A stretch of 64,000 bases of DNA from Lytechinus pictus (GCF_037042905.1 NC_087245.1:12214501-12278500), one strand, 5' to 3'; positions 22,652-35,572 are shown, numbered from the stretch's first letter. Numbers and translations are program-made. Notes: a model not told the origin generated them from the letters alone.

Positions 22652-25600
22652 CTGAAAAAATTACAGATGAGAGTGAAAAAATGTGATTTTGAGTTATTGT
22701 TCAATTCATCATTCATTCAGTGTCAAGTCAAAGTATCTAACGAATTATGATGATAGTGGAAAGAACATTAATGAAAACGTATAATACGATGGAACCCTGC
22801 TTACCGTATAGTATATCATTACTCTTCTCTAAAGTAAATGATGGGCGCAGCTTACGCAGAAGGTTCAAGTTTTGTGAGTCTTTTGGTATGACTCGACCTT
22901 ACGCCTACGAGGTGGGTCCTAGGGGTCCTATACCGTTGAGCCAACATTAAGATATTATTACTATACGAATAATATTTTTTCAGGTTTAAAGGCATGATAA
23001 TTACCTGTCATGCATGTTGGATTAATTCCCCATTGACACTTGCCCGCATTGATCGATGATGAAATCAATACTCCCTCGGCCCCAATGAAATAAGGGTCTG
23101 TCTTTTTTTCCCGAAAGGTCGATAAACTATAATTCAGGTGTTGAGACGAATTCAATGCTGTCAACGCAACAGACTCGATTGTTAACCTCTCTATAAAAAG
23201 TGTTTGTTTAGATCTCTTTGGCCTTCTTGAGTGCTCTTCGGGATATGAAATTGAATACCCACGCACTTTGCAATCAGGATGTGATTTTTTAATTATATTA
23301 AAAACACCTCCATTACAGCACGTGCTGAGAAAAATGAAGAGAAATTAATTGAAACCATTGGCATAATCATTCCTAAGTGTTTGTAATGAGCTTTTGAACC
23401 AGTGTCAGCATCTAAAAGCGACATCACGCCCTAATACTTGAAATTATAAATTGTTGCCGAAGAAGAACTTGCTACTTTAAGAGGTCAATCCCACACAAAA
23501 CTAATTGTCATTGAAGCCTGATATTTTTGTAAAGATCGAGGGGAGACAAATCAAACAGCAGGAATATGTAAAATTTTATGACGGTAAGATCTTCGAAAAG
23601 CTAAACAAAAATACATGTACATATAAAGTCTTTACTATAGAATTAATAAGATACGAATTTATATTATTAGTAATAATGATAACAGTAATAACAACAACAA
23701 TAACAATAACAGTAGCTTGATTTCTTTAGCGCTATTTGATTGATTGTTCAAAATGAAAGGTAAACGTATGGGATTTTGCAAGAGCATCTGGAAATATTTG
23801 TATTGTTGAAACCTAGATGAAGAAGATCTCTCAGAAACCTTGACGGTTCAAATCTTACCTACAAGGTGTGAACGCTTCTTATGAATAGATCTACTATATA
23901 GATAGTTTCGAACAACAATGTGTATAATCTAGCTTTCATTGGGGTGTGGCACCAATTTTCCAATCAAAACGCTTCTCCCATGTGTTTATGATCAGATAAG
24001 GCCGCACATTTTTTTTTTTTACTTAAGATTGCATTGCACATGAGCAAATTCAGTAAGCTCATTTGTTCGATTGTGTTTCCTCACATATATCCAGAATACT
24101 TTTGAGTTCCCAACGTCAAGATAATAATAATACATTAAAAAATTGTAAAATTGTATGGAAGTGTAGTTATGATGAACAAAAAGTACGAGGGCCTCGGCGT
24201 CACAGGGGCGTTACCGGCCACAATAGGTCACAAACCTTAAGTGTACTTTGTGAGAATAAACCTGACACCCATTGCGTGAAACACTTCAATCCTGGTACAG
24301 TTATTTGATCTTGCCGGATAGAAGGGTGTTTATTAAGTTCATTCTCCTTATCATTGGCAATAATGTACGGACCAGAGAACAAACTTATATCATTTGAAAG
24401 CAAACATGTTATTCAATTTCGGCGCATTGATATATAACTTCATTCACGGACACCGTGTCCGTTTGCTTTACAGACGAAAATATAAGAGCACCTCTCAGTA
24501 TAATTACTGTGCACTTGGTTTGCATGATGACGTTGTCTGACTGTACAGTACATTAACTAAAGGTGCTTTCTCATATTACAGACAAATACGAATTACTTAC
24601 TCCTATCATGACGCATGCAGACCTACCAGCAACATTACAGCTGACCAAGTCATCCTTCAGATGATTTTGTTACAAGGAATAATAACCTATCCGATTTCTT
24701 CCATGTTTACACGATACAAACTTCAATATGTCCGTAACAGTTCGGTCAAATTGGATCCGGCAACTTACCTAATGCATCCATGACGTGGATCTCCGAACCG
24801 TGATTTAAAAATAAAGATATTTTTCACTGTCTGGATGGTTACGGATGAATATACACAAAACGCGCAATACAAAATAACCGTGTTTTTTATAATGTACATC
24901 ATGGCAGTTTTAAAGATCAATTCTATAGATCCTCCAAAACTACAATTCCTGGCCATGAAGGTTAAGCTACGACAGTGAGGAGAAAAGATTCCCTTTAGTT
25001 TAGATGATGGCAGTTGAGAACATCAATCGATTGATATGATAAAAGGGATTGACGGTAGTCATTCATAAGGGTGTTCCAACAGTAGCTCCTGCAACAATTT
25101 AGGCATTGCCTTAAATAGGCTTGAATAGAGGTTTTCACGCAGGATGCGATGAGGTATGGTTTGAGATTCGGGTTATGTTTAATGTTACTGCTAAGGTTTG
25201 GTCTAACATGTCTAATGTCCAAATTTTTCACAATAGGCCTACATGATCAAATTGTCTCAGAAGCATTTGTTAAAGATTCCATTTATGCCTCTACTTACCC
25301 ATGAGCGCGACTTGTTTATCGGCTGTTAGGGTGGGCCTCATGCTTGGTCGTCGTGTGCTGCCTCTCTTGAGTTTCATGGTACCTGTTACGCTTCTCATAG
25401 AAGATAAGCTTCCAATGGATCCCTCTCTCTTTGGTCGAACTTCGCCATTTGATGGACTCTCGTCCGAAGTCGCAAGACGCTGGATAACCACAGAAAACTG
25501 CAACCCGGGTACGCTTCGCGCTCTGACATCGTCGCCATGTCTCTCATTACATGACGATAGTTCCCCGTCTTCATCATTCATGCAAGAGCTGTTTGGTAAG

Positions 25601-28600
25601 GCTAAAAGACCTGATTCAACGGTGTCTGACAGTACCGTTGCCCCACTTTCCTCGTTTTGGGAACCATATGTTGATGAGTTTGGTGTTTCAGAACTGTTCT
25701 CATCATCTGAATCTGGTAGTGGTTCTTCTTTTGTGACGTGGTCTATAATTATGTGAGGTATGATTGGATAATCACATTCTCTAACTTGCTCCGAGAGCAT
25801 TGTTCTTTCTGGATTGTGATCTGGTTCAGGATCTTCATAAACAAAACATTCTACCACTACAGGTGTACTGTCGTCATCACAATGGACCTCGCCTTGATTT
25901 AAAAGATCCGCGTGACAGCACTCTTCTCCGAAATATTTTATATTGACAGTGTTGTCCTCAGATCCGGAGGTGCAATTATCAAAACTGGGATCATGATATT
26001 CCACGATGTCATTTGCGGAAGCTGCCTTTCGTAGATCGTTAGGTGTCACACCCAATTTTCGTCTTGCCTTTGGTAATGAATCATATTTTGATCTGGTCTT
26101 GTCTTTTTTTTTCTCCAGTCGCTTTATCATATCTCGTACGGATCCATGGCGAACACAGACCGACAATCTTTTTTCATCTGGACCATCGTCGGTACTTGCT
26201 GAGTTGTTTTTATTCAAGCTTCCATACTCGAGATTAACAGCTTCTCCTGGAAGAATTTTCGCACTTCCCGGAGGACTATCCGTCCCAACCAGAGAGTTCT
26301 TCGGAGGGGACGCGTACCCAGAATCATGATGTATTTTCCCTTTAGTCGGTTCCGAGTTCTTGTGGCTTGAATCAGTAACCAGAGAGGAACTCTGTTCTTT
26401 GGTGTTTCTTTCTGCTTTAATCCGCTTCGTTTTCTTCACAGATCGTTCGGACCGAGAGAATCGTGATCTCGACCTAGACCTAAATGACTGATGAGACTGC
26501 ATCTTACGTTCCTTCTTGCAGAGGTGGTAGACCACAAAGACATAGGATACTACCATGATAGGAATGCTGAGACCGTACACAGCGAAGAAGATTACGAAGT
26601 AGAATTCACACTTTTCCCAGACTGGTGAACAGTGGTGGGTGTCATGCATGTAAAAGTATTCTGAGAGGACATTGAGGAGTGGCAAGATGGCGACTATGCA
26701 GGAGACGACCCACGTGGAGACTATCATAAAGATGGTACGGGCATTTGAAGGAGGGAAACGTTTCGACCAAACCACTGTTAGGTATCTTTAAAGAAAAAAA
26801 CACATGCACAGATTAATACCAACAAAGAAATAAAAGAATTCATGAATACTAGAATCAATAAATATCATGTTTACCTTTTCGAATACAAAAAATAGAAGAA
26901 TCATCAAAATGAAATGTATGGGTCATCAAACTTCTAGGACCTGTTGCATGCGTATAGAGAAACTAGCATTATCTTATTATAGCGAACACTTTCATTTATG
27001 GCAGTTGCCATCAACGCTGACAAATAATCAAGATCTTTATAGCTACCATGACCATAAATACTAGAGTTTTATGGCCATGCAAAGTGATTTTGATTAATTG
27101 TTCAGCAAAATTAATGCTTTGGTGGACCTACCTGTCTACAGCTATCCATAGAACGGTGAACGAGCTTGCTACTGGGAAAGCGATTGAACAAAACCCGTTG
27201 AACTGTTAAAAAGAAATCAACATGGAAAGTAACAAACTTTTTTTAATGAAATATGGTTCTATTGGGTATAAGTTAATATTCTATATCAAATGATAAGACT
27301 CATTTACAGCTTCAGGTCACTGTAAGTAGACCGTGTGTGATAACAACATGATCATGTTTTTTGTTCTTGTGTTCATGCGTCTACATCCTGTTTCTCATGT
27401 TTACATTGTTCAACATGATATTTCCAAAAGCTTTAACAATATTTCTTCATTCAAAAGAGCCCATTTTCAAACATTTTATAGGAATTACTTTAAATGGTAT
27501 ATGAAACTGAACGAGCTGTATGATTATAAATTCAGGCATATACATGTAGTTACCCAACGATTTTACTCAATAAATTATTTTTTTAATTGTTAATATGTAT
27601 TCGTCCCGAGCTTTTCAACCAACTCACTGACTGATTCTCTTTCTCCAAATCCCTCCCCCTCCCCCACACTGTCTTCTGTTTTACCCTACCATTTTCCCCA
27701 ACTTATTTATTTCCTTTTCTATTGTAATCATGTAATGGGGTCACAGTACCGACCTACACGTAAGAAAGATAAGCCCGGCGCATACTATACGATTCGTTGC
27801 GATCCGAATTTCAAATGAATAACATTTGATATGAAGATTCCAACCAATAAAATCTTAAGAGATCAGAGTTTAGAATAGTGGTAGGACTACTGTAATCGAA
27901 ACTCTGTCTAATTCGAACCTCTAGCTGTACAGGAACAGAAGCAAATTCAATTCCAAATCGTAGTGACGTCATCATTGGCTGCGACTTGAAACCGATATGG
28001 ACTTTATTTACTCCGACCACAGGGCTTGCCTCAAAGCAAATTTATGATATTATTATTCCTAACAATCCTGAACGCAAGGTTGTGAGTTCGAATCCCAACT
28101 CTGCCATTGTCTCCACTTTGATAAAAAGGCCCGAGAGTGATATCTGTCGTCTATAACGTCAGCCACTATGACTGATTAACCTAGACGTAAAATGTTTCAT
28201 AGGTAATTGGTTATATACCAGCTTGGCGTTTACCAGCAAAATGCTGTCCTGCCGAGTTCCTACGAGAGTTACCACAAACAGAAACAGAAACAGAAACTTT
28301 AAATGAAATGATTTTACTTCTTGGAAATTTTAGATGTAATGCAAAATGGGATTTATTCAAAAAACCGCGTCGTATCGAACTGTACAGTGTGCGCTCGGCT
28401 TTACGCAAATGATTATATAACACCGTTCTTGATGACGACCTGACCTACCAGACAGAGACCTGTGTTGTGTTCCAACAATTTACCGTCGTCGAAGATAGAC
28501 ACCAACGCCAGCGGCATACTAAAGACTGTGATGAGCATGCTGATGACGTTGAGATTGACAATGAGATGGTTGTGGAGATTCTCACGGAGAAGACGAACAC

Positions 28601-28773
28601 GGAGTATCGTGGAGGTGGCAAGGGCATTTGCACATACAGACACGACGATGATGATGGAGAGACTGATGGCGGCGATGATGACGGTTGATAGACTGTGTTC
28701 CATGTCATGTGAATGATGATCGGTACTCGAATTCACCGATACATTTTTCGAATCCGTTGATAAATCCATGATT
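22380..28773 (-). CDS. class A GPCR with a very long intracellular loop 3 (four coding exons)
   Basis: Joining 28,769-28,449, 27,202-27,132, 26,785-25,299 and 22,651-22,380 with matching phases (0, 2, 1) gives 716 residues plus stop. The order is an N-terminus with NVS and NSS sequons, TM1 with AN at the GN site, TM2, the TM3 Cys (LCL), DRY at the exon 2/3 junction, TM4, a loop-2 Cys pair (HCSPVWEKC), TM5 with SIPIM, then about 400 intracellular residues. TM6 has CWTPY and TM7 has NPLIY, followed by NRRIR and a Cys-rich tail. Loop 3 opens with an RS/KR-rich run and has acidic and Ser-rich stretches, suggesting phosphorylation and scaffold binding. Canonical motifs indicate a working G-protein coupler. 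The ligand is unknown; amine-like or orphan receptors with long loop 3 are the nearest analogy. An acceptor at 28,774-28,775 implies an untranslated first exon upstream. Confidence 0.92.
23640..23720 (-). repeat. AAT/AAC microsatellite, possible SINE tail
   Basis: Read on the minus strand, a TTTAGCGC-like phrase reversed beside (TTATTG)n recalls the 3' tail of the SINEs in this window (compare the CTATTATTATTAT tail near 44,276). The body cannot be recognised. It lies in intron 3 of the long-loop GPCR. Confidence 0.3.
25299..26785 (-). CDS. long-loop GPCR, coding exon 3 (DRY, TM4, TM5, loop 3)
   Basis: Begins after CTTTAAAG with the last base of Arg and then YLTVVW. It ends ATG G|GTAAGT at 25,299. 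The 495 codons hold TM4, TM5 and nearly all of loop 3. Loop 3 has RSRSRSRFSRSERS near its start, a KRLEKKKDKTRSKYDS basic helix, and acidic clusters such as DSDDENSSE. Confidence 0.95.
27132..27202 (-). CDS. long-loop GPCR, coding exon 2 (TM3)
   Basis: 71-nt exon between TTTTTAACAG and GACAG|GTAGGT. It encodes FNGFCSIAFPVASSFTVLWI, then AVD and two bases of the DRY Arg. Too short to appear as an open frame on its own, but fixed by phase and TM3 pattern. Confidence 0.93.
27756..28024. repeat. dispersed repeat, copy 1
   Basis: Begins near CGGCGCATACTATACGATTC and ends in a phrase containing GTGACGTCATC, ATTGGCTGCGACTTGAAACC and GGACTTTA. A diverged second copy is at about 34,128-34,376 with the same order of phrases. 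It is in intron 1 of the long-loop GPCR. No terminal inverted repeats are visible and the class is unknown. Confidence 0.55.
28060..28300 (+). mobile_element. SINE fragment with box B and (CAGAAA)n tail
   Basis: Starts with a tRNA-like box B, TGTGAGTTCGAATCCC (28,080-28,095), but lacks a clear box A, so it is 5'-truncated. The body runs through TTTCATAGGTAATTGG and ends in ACAGAAACAGAAACAGAAAC at about 28,272-28,298. It lies antisense in intron 1 of the GPCR, about 150 bp from exon 1. Confidence 0.65.
28449..28769 (-). CDS. long-loop GPCR, coding exon 1 (N terminus, TM1, TM2)
   Basis: Starts at the ATG four bases after a TTTGATTTCAG acceptor. It ends at CTG|GTAGGT. I chose this donor over CAG|GTCGTC six bases further because it puts exactly 25 positions between the TM3 Cys and the Arg of DRY, the class A spacing. 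Confidence 0.9.
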
Positions 28774-31027
28774 CTGAAATCAAATCACAATCATTTTGAT
28801 AAATCAATATATCGCCAAAACCTATTATCAGTTTACTCATTTCATAATCCTTATTATTAGCATTGTCTCTTGTAAGGACACATGTGATTAGAAACACATT
28901 TTACAAATTAACATTCTAAAAATAGCAACATACAAGTTTATTAAGTATAGTCAAATATAAAAGTGATATACTTTTCAGTTCATCATGTGATGCCTTAAGG
29001 CTGATCCACAAAACACATAGGTCTATTTTTAATTTGTATGGGAAGAAATTACAAAAAAATTATATCCCTTTTTAGTTTTTTACCAAACTTGCTTGACATA
29101 TCGAACATGTTGAGTGTAACTTTTGAGGTCATTCATATTCAAGTTACTTACCTTTGAGATAAAGATGATGGAAATTTATTAAATCTCAAATATTTTTAAA
29201 GACTTGTTTTATTTGTTTCTACTTACATAATTCTGTCCCTCTTTGTGTATTCTAACTTTCAAAAAAAAAATTAACAAATGATCGTCTCCAGCCTCTAGGC
29301 CGGAAAAAAATCGGCCATGGTGGGTTAAGCTGCCAGGAACACGATCTCCTAAGAAATGTAACAAGATCTCGGTGACAATTTGTAAAAAGTTACATGTATC
29401 GTGTTTAGAACCGGTAATCAATAAAGCAATCAATTATGATAATGTTGCTGACGTATAGAATGTTATTCATTCGACATGTATGTCATCGTCTGACAAAACG
29501 AACGTTTTAACAAAGATCAAAATTAAAATCAACAATGGCAGGACATTCATGATACATGGAGTGCATTTAATTTATCATCAGTGTCTAAACAATATTGAAG
29601 CATGGTCTCCATGTTGTTGTTTTTTTTCTTCAAAATATTCTGTATGTCTCTTTTTTTCATTAAGTGCATGAAGAGAACTAATCATTTTTCAAGGACCAAG
29701 AAGTAGAACCATGACATGTATTTTTCAACGGGTCTAAGTTCAAACGGTTAATAGATCATCTTAACTTACTAGTTACTTCGGATTATTATTGACCATAAAA
29801 CGACAATGACTCGTCTTAGGTGGTTTGTAATAGACTCCTGTACTTGGGCGTGAGCCTTGCATCCATAGACCTACTGAAGATGAAACTATTGCGAGTGTAT
29901 AAACCTTGTATAGTTATCATCTAAAGCCATCCAAAGCATGGTCGGAAATTGTCGAAATCTCGAAGTATATCCGTAGGCTAAATCCTTTTGCCCCGCGGAA
30001 ATATTAAAGTCTTCAAAAAGTATCCAATCGACAAGGGTATGGCATCTCAGACCCTCACAGTATAATTCTATTCAGGTCACAAGCTGATGTCATTCAGTCA
30101 CTGTATATAGCATGTGGTATAATGCCTACATTGCTGTCAAAACAATTAATGTCTTTAAAGCGTTTATTCTGATACCAAAAAAGAACTTCGCCTGCCTCTA
30201 CCATAAATACGAATATTCCACCCCATTAAGTGGTTGGTCACTTCACGATCTAAAATTAACGTCGGTATCACCGAAGAGAGTGCATCATTATTGTATTCTT
30301 GTATCCACTCTGATCGTGCTAATGATCCTTTAATTAGAACAAGGTATTCTTCTTTCGATTCCCCCTTCATGCACAGAAATAGACATGCTAATGAATGATA
30401 TAGAACCAATTCGCAAATTGACAATAAAAGGGAATTTTCCCGAATCAACTGCATCTCTTCATTAGAAAGATTTAATCCCAATTATTTAAGGCTATTTATC
30501 CCCAGTGCAGGAGAGGTGCACACTTTCATTTAAATATTCAGGTCGGCGATGATCATAGCGGTTGAAATACACCTATCCTTGTTCAAATGACGCAATTACA
30601 GTTTCGGCTTTATTATCTGTGTCATTTTGAAACCAAAGCATTATTCAGCTTTATTTGTTTCCTCGTGTTTTGTTTCATTTTTCATATTTTGTCAAATCTG
30701 TTTCGAGTAGGTGTACAGGTGCATTTCAATATTTCTTTTTAACATATTCAGGAGCGAAAAGTAAGGAAAGTAAAAACTCTCATTCCATTTCCACGGACCA
30801 AAGAGATTGATTTTAAATTGCTTTAAGCATTATATTTTCAATTTCTTTTTTATTTCAGTTCTTCAGTTGGCTTATGAAGTTTCCCATAAAAAATATTGTC
30901 TTTTTCAGACGGCGCTGTCTGATTTAAACTTTGGATATGTTTTTAATTTGGAACCGTATGTCTAACGCCTTCTGACGAACAGATAACGGTATCTTGGTGG
31001 CAATATGCATATGTGACAGGACTTAAA
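28774..31027. other. intergenic, nothing recognised
   Basis: The untranslated first exon and promoter of the minus-strand GPCR should lie in or beyond this stretch, but no exon can be fixed by eye. Open frames at 29,209-29,433 and 30,164-30,481 (-) have no recognisable motif. Confidence 0.45.
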
Positions 31028-31356
31028 CACTGTAAAAAATATTGGGTAACATTTTTTCCACCACGAGGGTAATTATGTGTCCAACCATATTGGGGCAGTA
31101 TCGGGGTAGTATAATAATAATATTATCCAAGTCCTTTGGAAGCGCATAGAGAAGTTATTCATATGCGCTAAACAAGAACTGTCTATTATAATTACCCAAT
31201 ACGGGAAGCATATTGACCAGTAAGGTTAAAATATAAGCAGCAATCACTTTGGAATGGGCAAAAATTTCATCACACTGGATAAATATAAATGCCCATTGTT
31301 GGTTGGACACATATAATTATCCTCATGGAGCACTTTTACCCAATATTTTTTAAGTG
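31028..31356. mobile_element. MITE-like inverted-repeat element of about 330 bp
   Basis: Left end CACTGTAAAAAATATTGGGT and right end ACCCAATATTTTTTAAGTG are inverted. Inside, TAATTATGTGTCCAACCA pairs with TTGGTTGGACACATATAATTA near 31,298. The CACT...TTGGG layout recalls the family at 12,444, with a longer unpaired core. Confidence 0.75.
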
Positions 31357-31499
31357 CATTATGTGATTTAAACATAATGGTATATGCACTCCTGCTGTAG
31401 AAATATAATGGTATGATATTCATAAGAATGGTCCATGTATATTGCAGGATAGTTTACATTCATTTAAAATAACTTGTATTTAATAAGTTTTATTCCCAT

Positions 31500-31640
31500 T
31501 TTTACCTCATGTTATTCCTCCCCCTCAATGTTTCTCAAATTTTATATATGTTTTGTTTGGTTTATATTGCTTTGTGTGTTTGTTTTGAACAGAATATGTG
31601 CAGACGCCAATTGACGTTCCAATAAACTCAATTCAATTCA
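31500..31640 (+). mobile_element. 3' end of a LINE with CAATTCAATT tail
   Basis: A T-rich 3' UTR with GTGCAGACGCCAATTGACG leads to AATAAA and a short CTCAATTCAATTCATTT tail at about 31,620-31,640. The tail unit resembles the TTGAA-type tail of the LINE at 49,860. Nothing coding remains. Confidence 0.5.
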
Positions 31641-33760
31641 TTTATACATCAAGAAATACGATCATGCTCTTGGCAGTTATCCTGTCTCCGATAATATTTC
31701 CTTTGAATACCATATACTTATTTCCTCGAGGATGTTACCTTTGAACTTGTGTACAATGTGTCGGATCTCAAAGAACTTGATAACTCCCGATTGTTCAATC
31801 TGAACAAAATCACATATGATATCTAAAGTGTTTTTTTCTCTCTCTCTCCCTCTTTAAAAGACTTTACTGAGGCAATATCAGCATTTTTGTGCGTTGAAAT
31901 ATTTCTGGAAAAATATCAAAAGACCCCATATTCAAACGATTTTTCGGGATTTTTTTTTCCGAACCCTAAAATATACCCCCCCCCCCCCATCGGATGCGTT
32001 ATTGATGACAACCTATTTTAAGTGTTGGGCTAGGTCCAATTAGCTTGAATGAACAAACGAGAAGAGGGGAGAGAGATTGGGACAGGGAAAGAGAAGATTA
32101 TAAAGTGAAAAGTGTGTTAAGAAAAGAAAGTGACTATAAAGCCAGAAGAAGTGTGCAGGAAAAGAAGGCGAGGGGTATAGGGGTGGCAAAAGAATGAGGA
32201 AAGGAAATATTATAAGACGTCAGAAGATAGGCTGAGAAAAGGGTTTCAGTTCGTCTTACTATTTTAGAAAAAAAAACATACATTCGCTGCTTGTTAAGGG
32301 ACTATCACCTTGGACGATTTAGACAGCGATATGCTGACGTTTGTATTCCATGTAGTTATCTTACTCTAAAAAAATCAATTCATCATGCTAATAATTACAT
32401 TCTTATTATGGAGACATCATTTTGCTTTGTTAACGAGTATATGGTAATTACATGACTTAAAGGGTTGCCATCTTAGACATCGGCATAATTATATAGGCCT
32501 GCATGCATGCAATCTAAACGCCAATGTGGCAGCCCTTTCAGCGACGTTTAAATAGTTTGAATATATAATAGCAGGACTAATGAACTCAAAAGTTTTATAT
32601 TTTTAGCAAAGTGGATGATGATAATTGGTTATAGTCTCTTGCATGCCATTATAGTTTTAATATTCAATTACACACTTTGGGATAGAGCGTTGCGGATGAA
32701 CTCTGTTTGTTTATAAAATTGTCATTTCCCTTTTTGTAACATTCTGAAGTGTGTTTTTCCTATTTCAACGTTCAAGATAACGTCTAGGTTGTATTTGGGA
32801 ATATTCAGTACAATTTATTGTCCGGATTAAAATACCGGACTCATGCAGTAAGAACATCCGAGACCTAGATTCATTTCTTAAAGCGGGTCATATGGCATTC
32901 ATAATGGCTCTAAAATGTGTTTTTCAAAATGCCCTTGATGCTTATAAAATGTTATCCTCTTGGTTATATCAGAAGTAAAAGCTAGGATTAGAAAAATGAT
33001 TTTCGGATAGAAAAACATACATGGTTTTCTGCGAATCTGTTTTTCCTTTGTAAAACACATTGCAATCATGTTCCATTTTCCTAATAAGACATCAATCAAT
33101 TTTTGTCTTCATATATCCGCTTTTCTGTCCATTTTTGTACACTGAGGTTTCTCCATCTGTCATAATGTATATGGTAGGTATAGAAAAGTTAGAGTATTTT
33201 CATATTATGAAAAGTTAATCAGATGAATTGTAATGTTTAGTTTAATCTTTCCCCCTTTTGGGGAGGGGATCATTCAGGAAAATCTTCAGAGAATCCTGTG
33301 AGCTATGAATAAATAAGTTTGTTTTGATTGGACTGGATTATCATTCATAATTATGATACGTTTTAGTTAATTGATTAATGTGTTGGACATGAAAATGGAC
33401 TAAAATATCATTCTAAACAAATATGATCTACTACCAAATTATTATAACGTTCACAATTTGCAGGAGGAGGATTGTCATCATAAGCAGATTGCTTGAAAAG
33501 AGTTGATAAATAGGTACGTAAGCGGAAGAAATACAAAATAAACTGAGCCTCGATAATTGCTCTTTATTTAACCAAACTTCCCTATAATCATTACATGCAT
33601 GACCACGATGATATTACGATAATGTTTTAAGAAACTAAAAATACAAAGATTATCAATATGCATTTATATAGGGTAGAGACTGATGTTTATATAGGCATGG
33701 GCCTAATGACATATTTATACAGCTGAATTATATAGCTATTAGTCAAAGTCGAACTTTGGT
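31641..33760. other. intergenic, AT-rich; possible LINE 3' end near 33,230-33,330
   Basis: No coding exon seen. At 33,230-33,330 a phrase ending GAATAAATAAGTTTG resembles another LINE 3' end, but support is weak. A poly-C run is at 31,976-31,988 and a purine-rich stretch at 32,050-32,250. Confidence 0.4.
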
Positions 33761-33769
33761 GTAGGGCTC

Positions 33770-33832
33770 GATTGATTGTTTGTTTGATTGATTGATTGAT
33801 TGAATAATACTGACTGATTGATTGATTGATAT
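33770..33832. repeat. (GATT)n microsatellite
   Basis: Tandem GATT units, interrupted once by GAATAATACTGACT. Confidence 0.85.
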
Positions 33833-34127
33833 CATTGGTAATCTTACAATCAATATTTCTAAATGTTAAACGTTAATGTTAGTCAGACAATTATTGGAAC
33901 CAAGAGCTAGTTGTCCACCGGTTAATGGGGGGGGGGGGTATAAAGGCCCGGTATATAGGGAATAGGGTACAAACTGAAACTTTTCTCTCAGGACAGGTTT
34001 TCTACACATCTCCCTTGAAAAGAATATAAATGAATGATTATAGGTATCACATTATCAAACGAATTTTGATTGTTTGATCCCTGAAAATTAAAAATGAAAC
34101 TACTTGAACGTTCCCCAATACATGTAC

Positions 34128-34376
34128 GTAAGGCCATGCACCGCATATCTTACGATTAGTTTGTGACCCGATTTTTGAATAAAAAGCAGTAGAATTTCAT
34201 GATATCGAGACATGGACTTATGTTCCAAAATCATACAAATACCAATGTTCAAATCTGTGACTATGCTATCATCCTTATATTAGAATAAAAGCGAATTTGA
34301 TATTTAGTCGTTATGACGTCATAGCATTCGTACGATTGGCTACGATTTGAAACTAATTTGACCTTTACTAAAAAAA
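34128..34376. repeat. dispersed repeat, copy 2
   Basis: Shares with 27,756-28,024 the order CGCATAT-TACGATT-GTGACCCGA, then ATGACGTCAT, ATTGGCTACGATTTGAAAC and GACCTTTACTA, ending in a poly-A run at 34,370-34,381. Divergence is substantial. No terminal repeats are visible. Confidence 0.5.
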
Positions 34377-35377
34377 AAAAAGGCTTGTAGTTATCCAAAT
34401 TTGTTATAGTATTCATGCAGTTAATTTGACCCTCAAACAAAAATACTCTTTCATTCACATTTTCGGAAAATGGGCAAAATTCGATTTGTTCAAAAATTTG
34501 ATCGTGGACCAATCGTGGTGTGCGTTGGCATGGAGATTGATTTATAACAGATTTTTCTTACCAATAAGGCACAAGGATTTAAACATAATTCAGGTCAGCT
34601 TGATTGAATTAAGTTTGAGTGACCAGTCGCACCTACTATGTACGTAAATTTCATTAAAAACCGTAAAGACCTTTTTTTTCGAATCTAAAATATCCAAATT
34701 CAAATCTCGAAACGGGTCTTTCAAAAAATCAATTTTTCGGCTGCAACATACCAGGATTTATCAGAAATCAAAGAAAATTATCACTCACCTGTCATGTATT
34801 CCCTATACTTTCAATCCAACGTACAGTTCAGCTCCTTACGCAAATGGATAATTAAAATGATACCAGCCAACTATTGATTGAGCTTGACACGGCTAAGGCA
34901 CTAATTAGTAATAGAAACAATGTAAGCGAGTGATTTCGTTTACATGGCGTCTCATTTTGATATCCTTTATGGAGCACCCACGCGATATTATATAGCATGG
35001 TACCTTATGGTAAGATAAGAATTTACACGCATACTATAGATTTATCACGTTTCCGTGATGAACGTCATGTAGACACGATTCAAAATGCTTTGCTACCCGT
35101 AAGTGATGATAAAATTACCAACTGTAATGAGACTGGCTGTTTACACCAAAAAAAAATAGAATATGATGTACATTCAAAACAGTATCAGATGACAGTCATT
35201 GAAAAAAAAATATCAGGAACAGGAGAAATCATCAGGAAGATAGGCCTGTACCTTTGTAAGCTATTTCCCCGACTCCTTCGAAATCGAGGCACTCTGAGAA
35301 AACTTTTACCTATATGTCACTCTAGGAGTGATTTAATAAAAGATGCAAAGGGGCTCTCCTTTCTGGACGGTGTTAAA

Positions 35378-35572
35378 CAGGGGCGGATCCAGGATTTTCC
35401 AAAGGGGGAGGGGGCACATTTCCCCAATAAAAATTTTGACAAAAAGGTCCTTATTTAAAAGGACCTTTTGGTAAAAATGGCACTTTGGTAAAAATGGCAT
35501 ATTCACATCATAGAGAAGGGGGACACGGGCCGGATGTGCCCCCCCCCCCCCCCCTTCCTGGATCCGCTACTG
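35378..35572. mobile_element. hAT-like MITE, CAGGGGCGGATCCAGG ends
   Basis: Left CAGGGGCGGATCCAGG and right CCTGGATCCGCTACTG are inverted terminal repeats. AGGTCCTTATTTAAAAGGAC and poly-G/poly-C stretches pair inside. Target-site duplications are not evident. Same family as the nested element at 21,053. Confidence 0.8.

Noticed and set aside
22961-23266. 101-residue open frame on - in GPCR intron 3
   Set aside because: No acceptor, no receptor motif, and not needed for phase.
24766-24830. Possible extra GPCR exon with a strong TTAG|GTAAGT donor on -
   Set aside because: The only nearby acceptor gives 62 nt, which would break the frame. The flanking exons already join in phase directly.
25301-26329. 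Open frames on + of 107-151 residues
   Set aside because: Antisense shadows of the GPCR exon on the minus strand, which has clear receptor motifs and splice sites.
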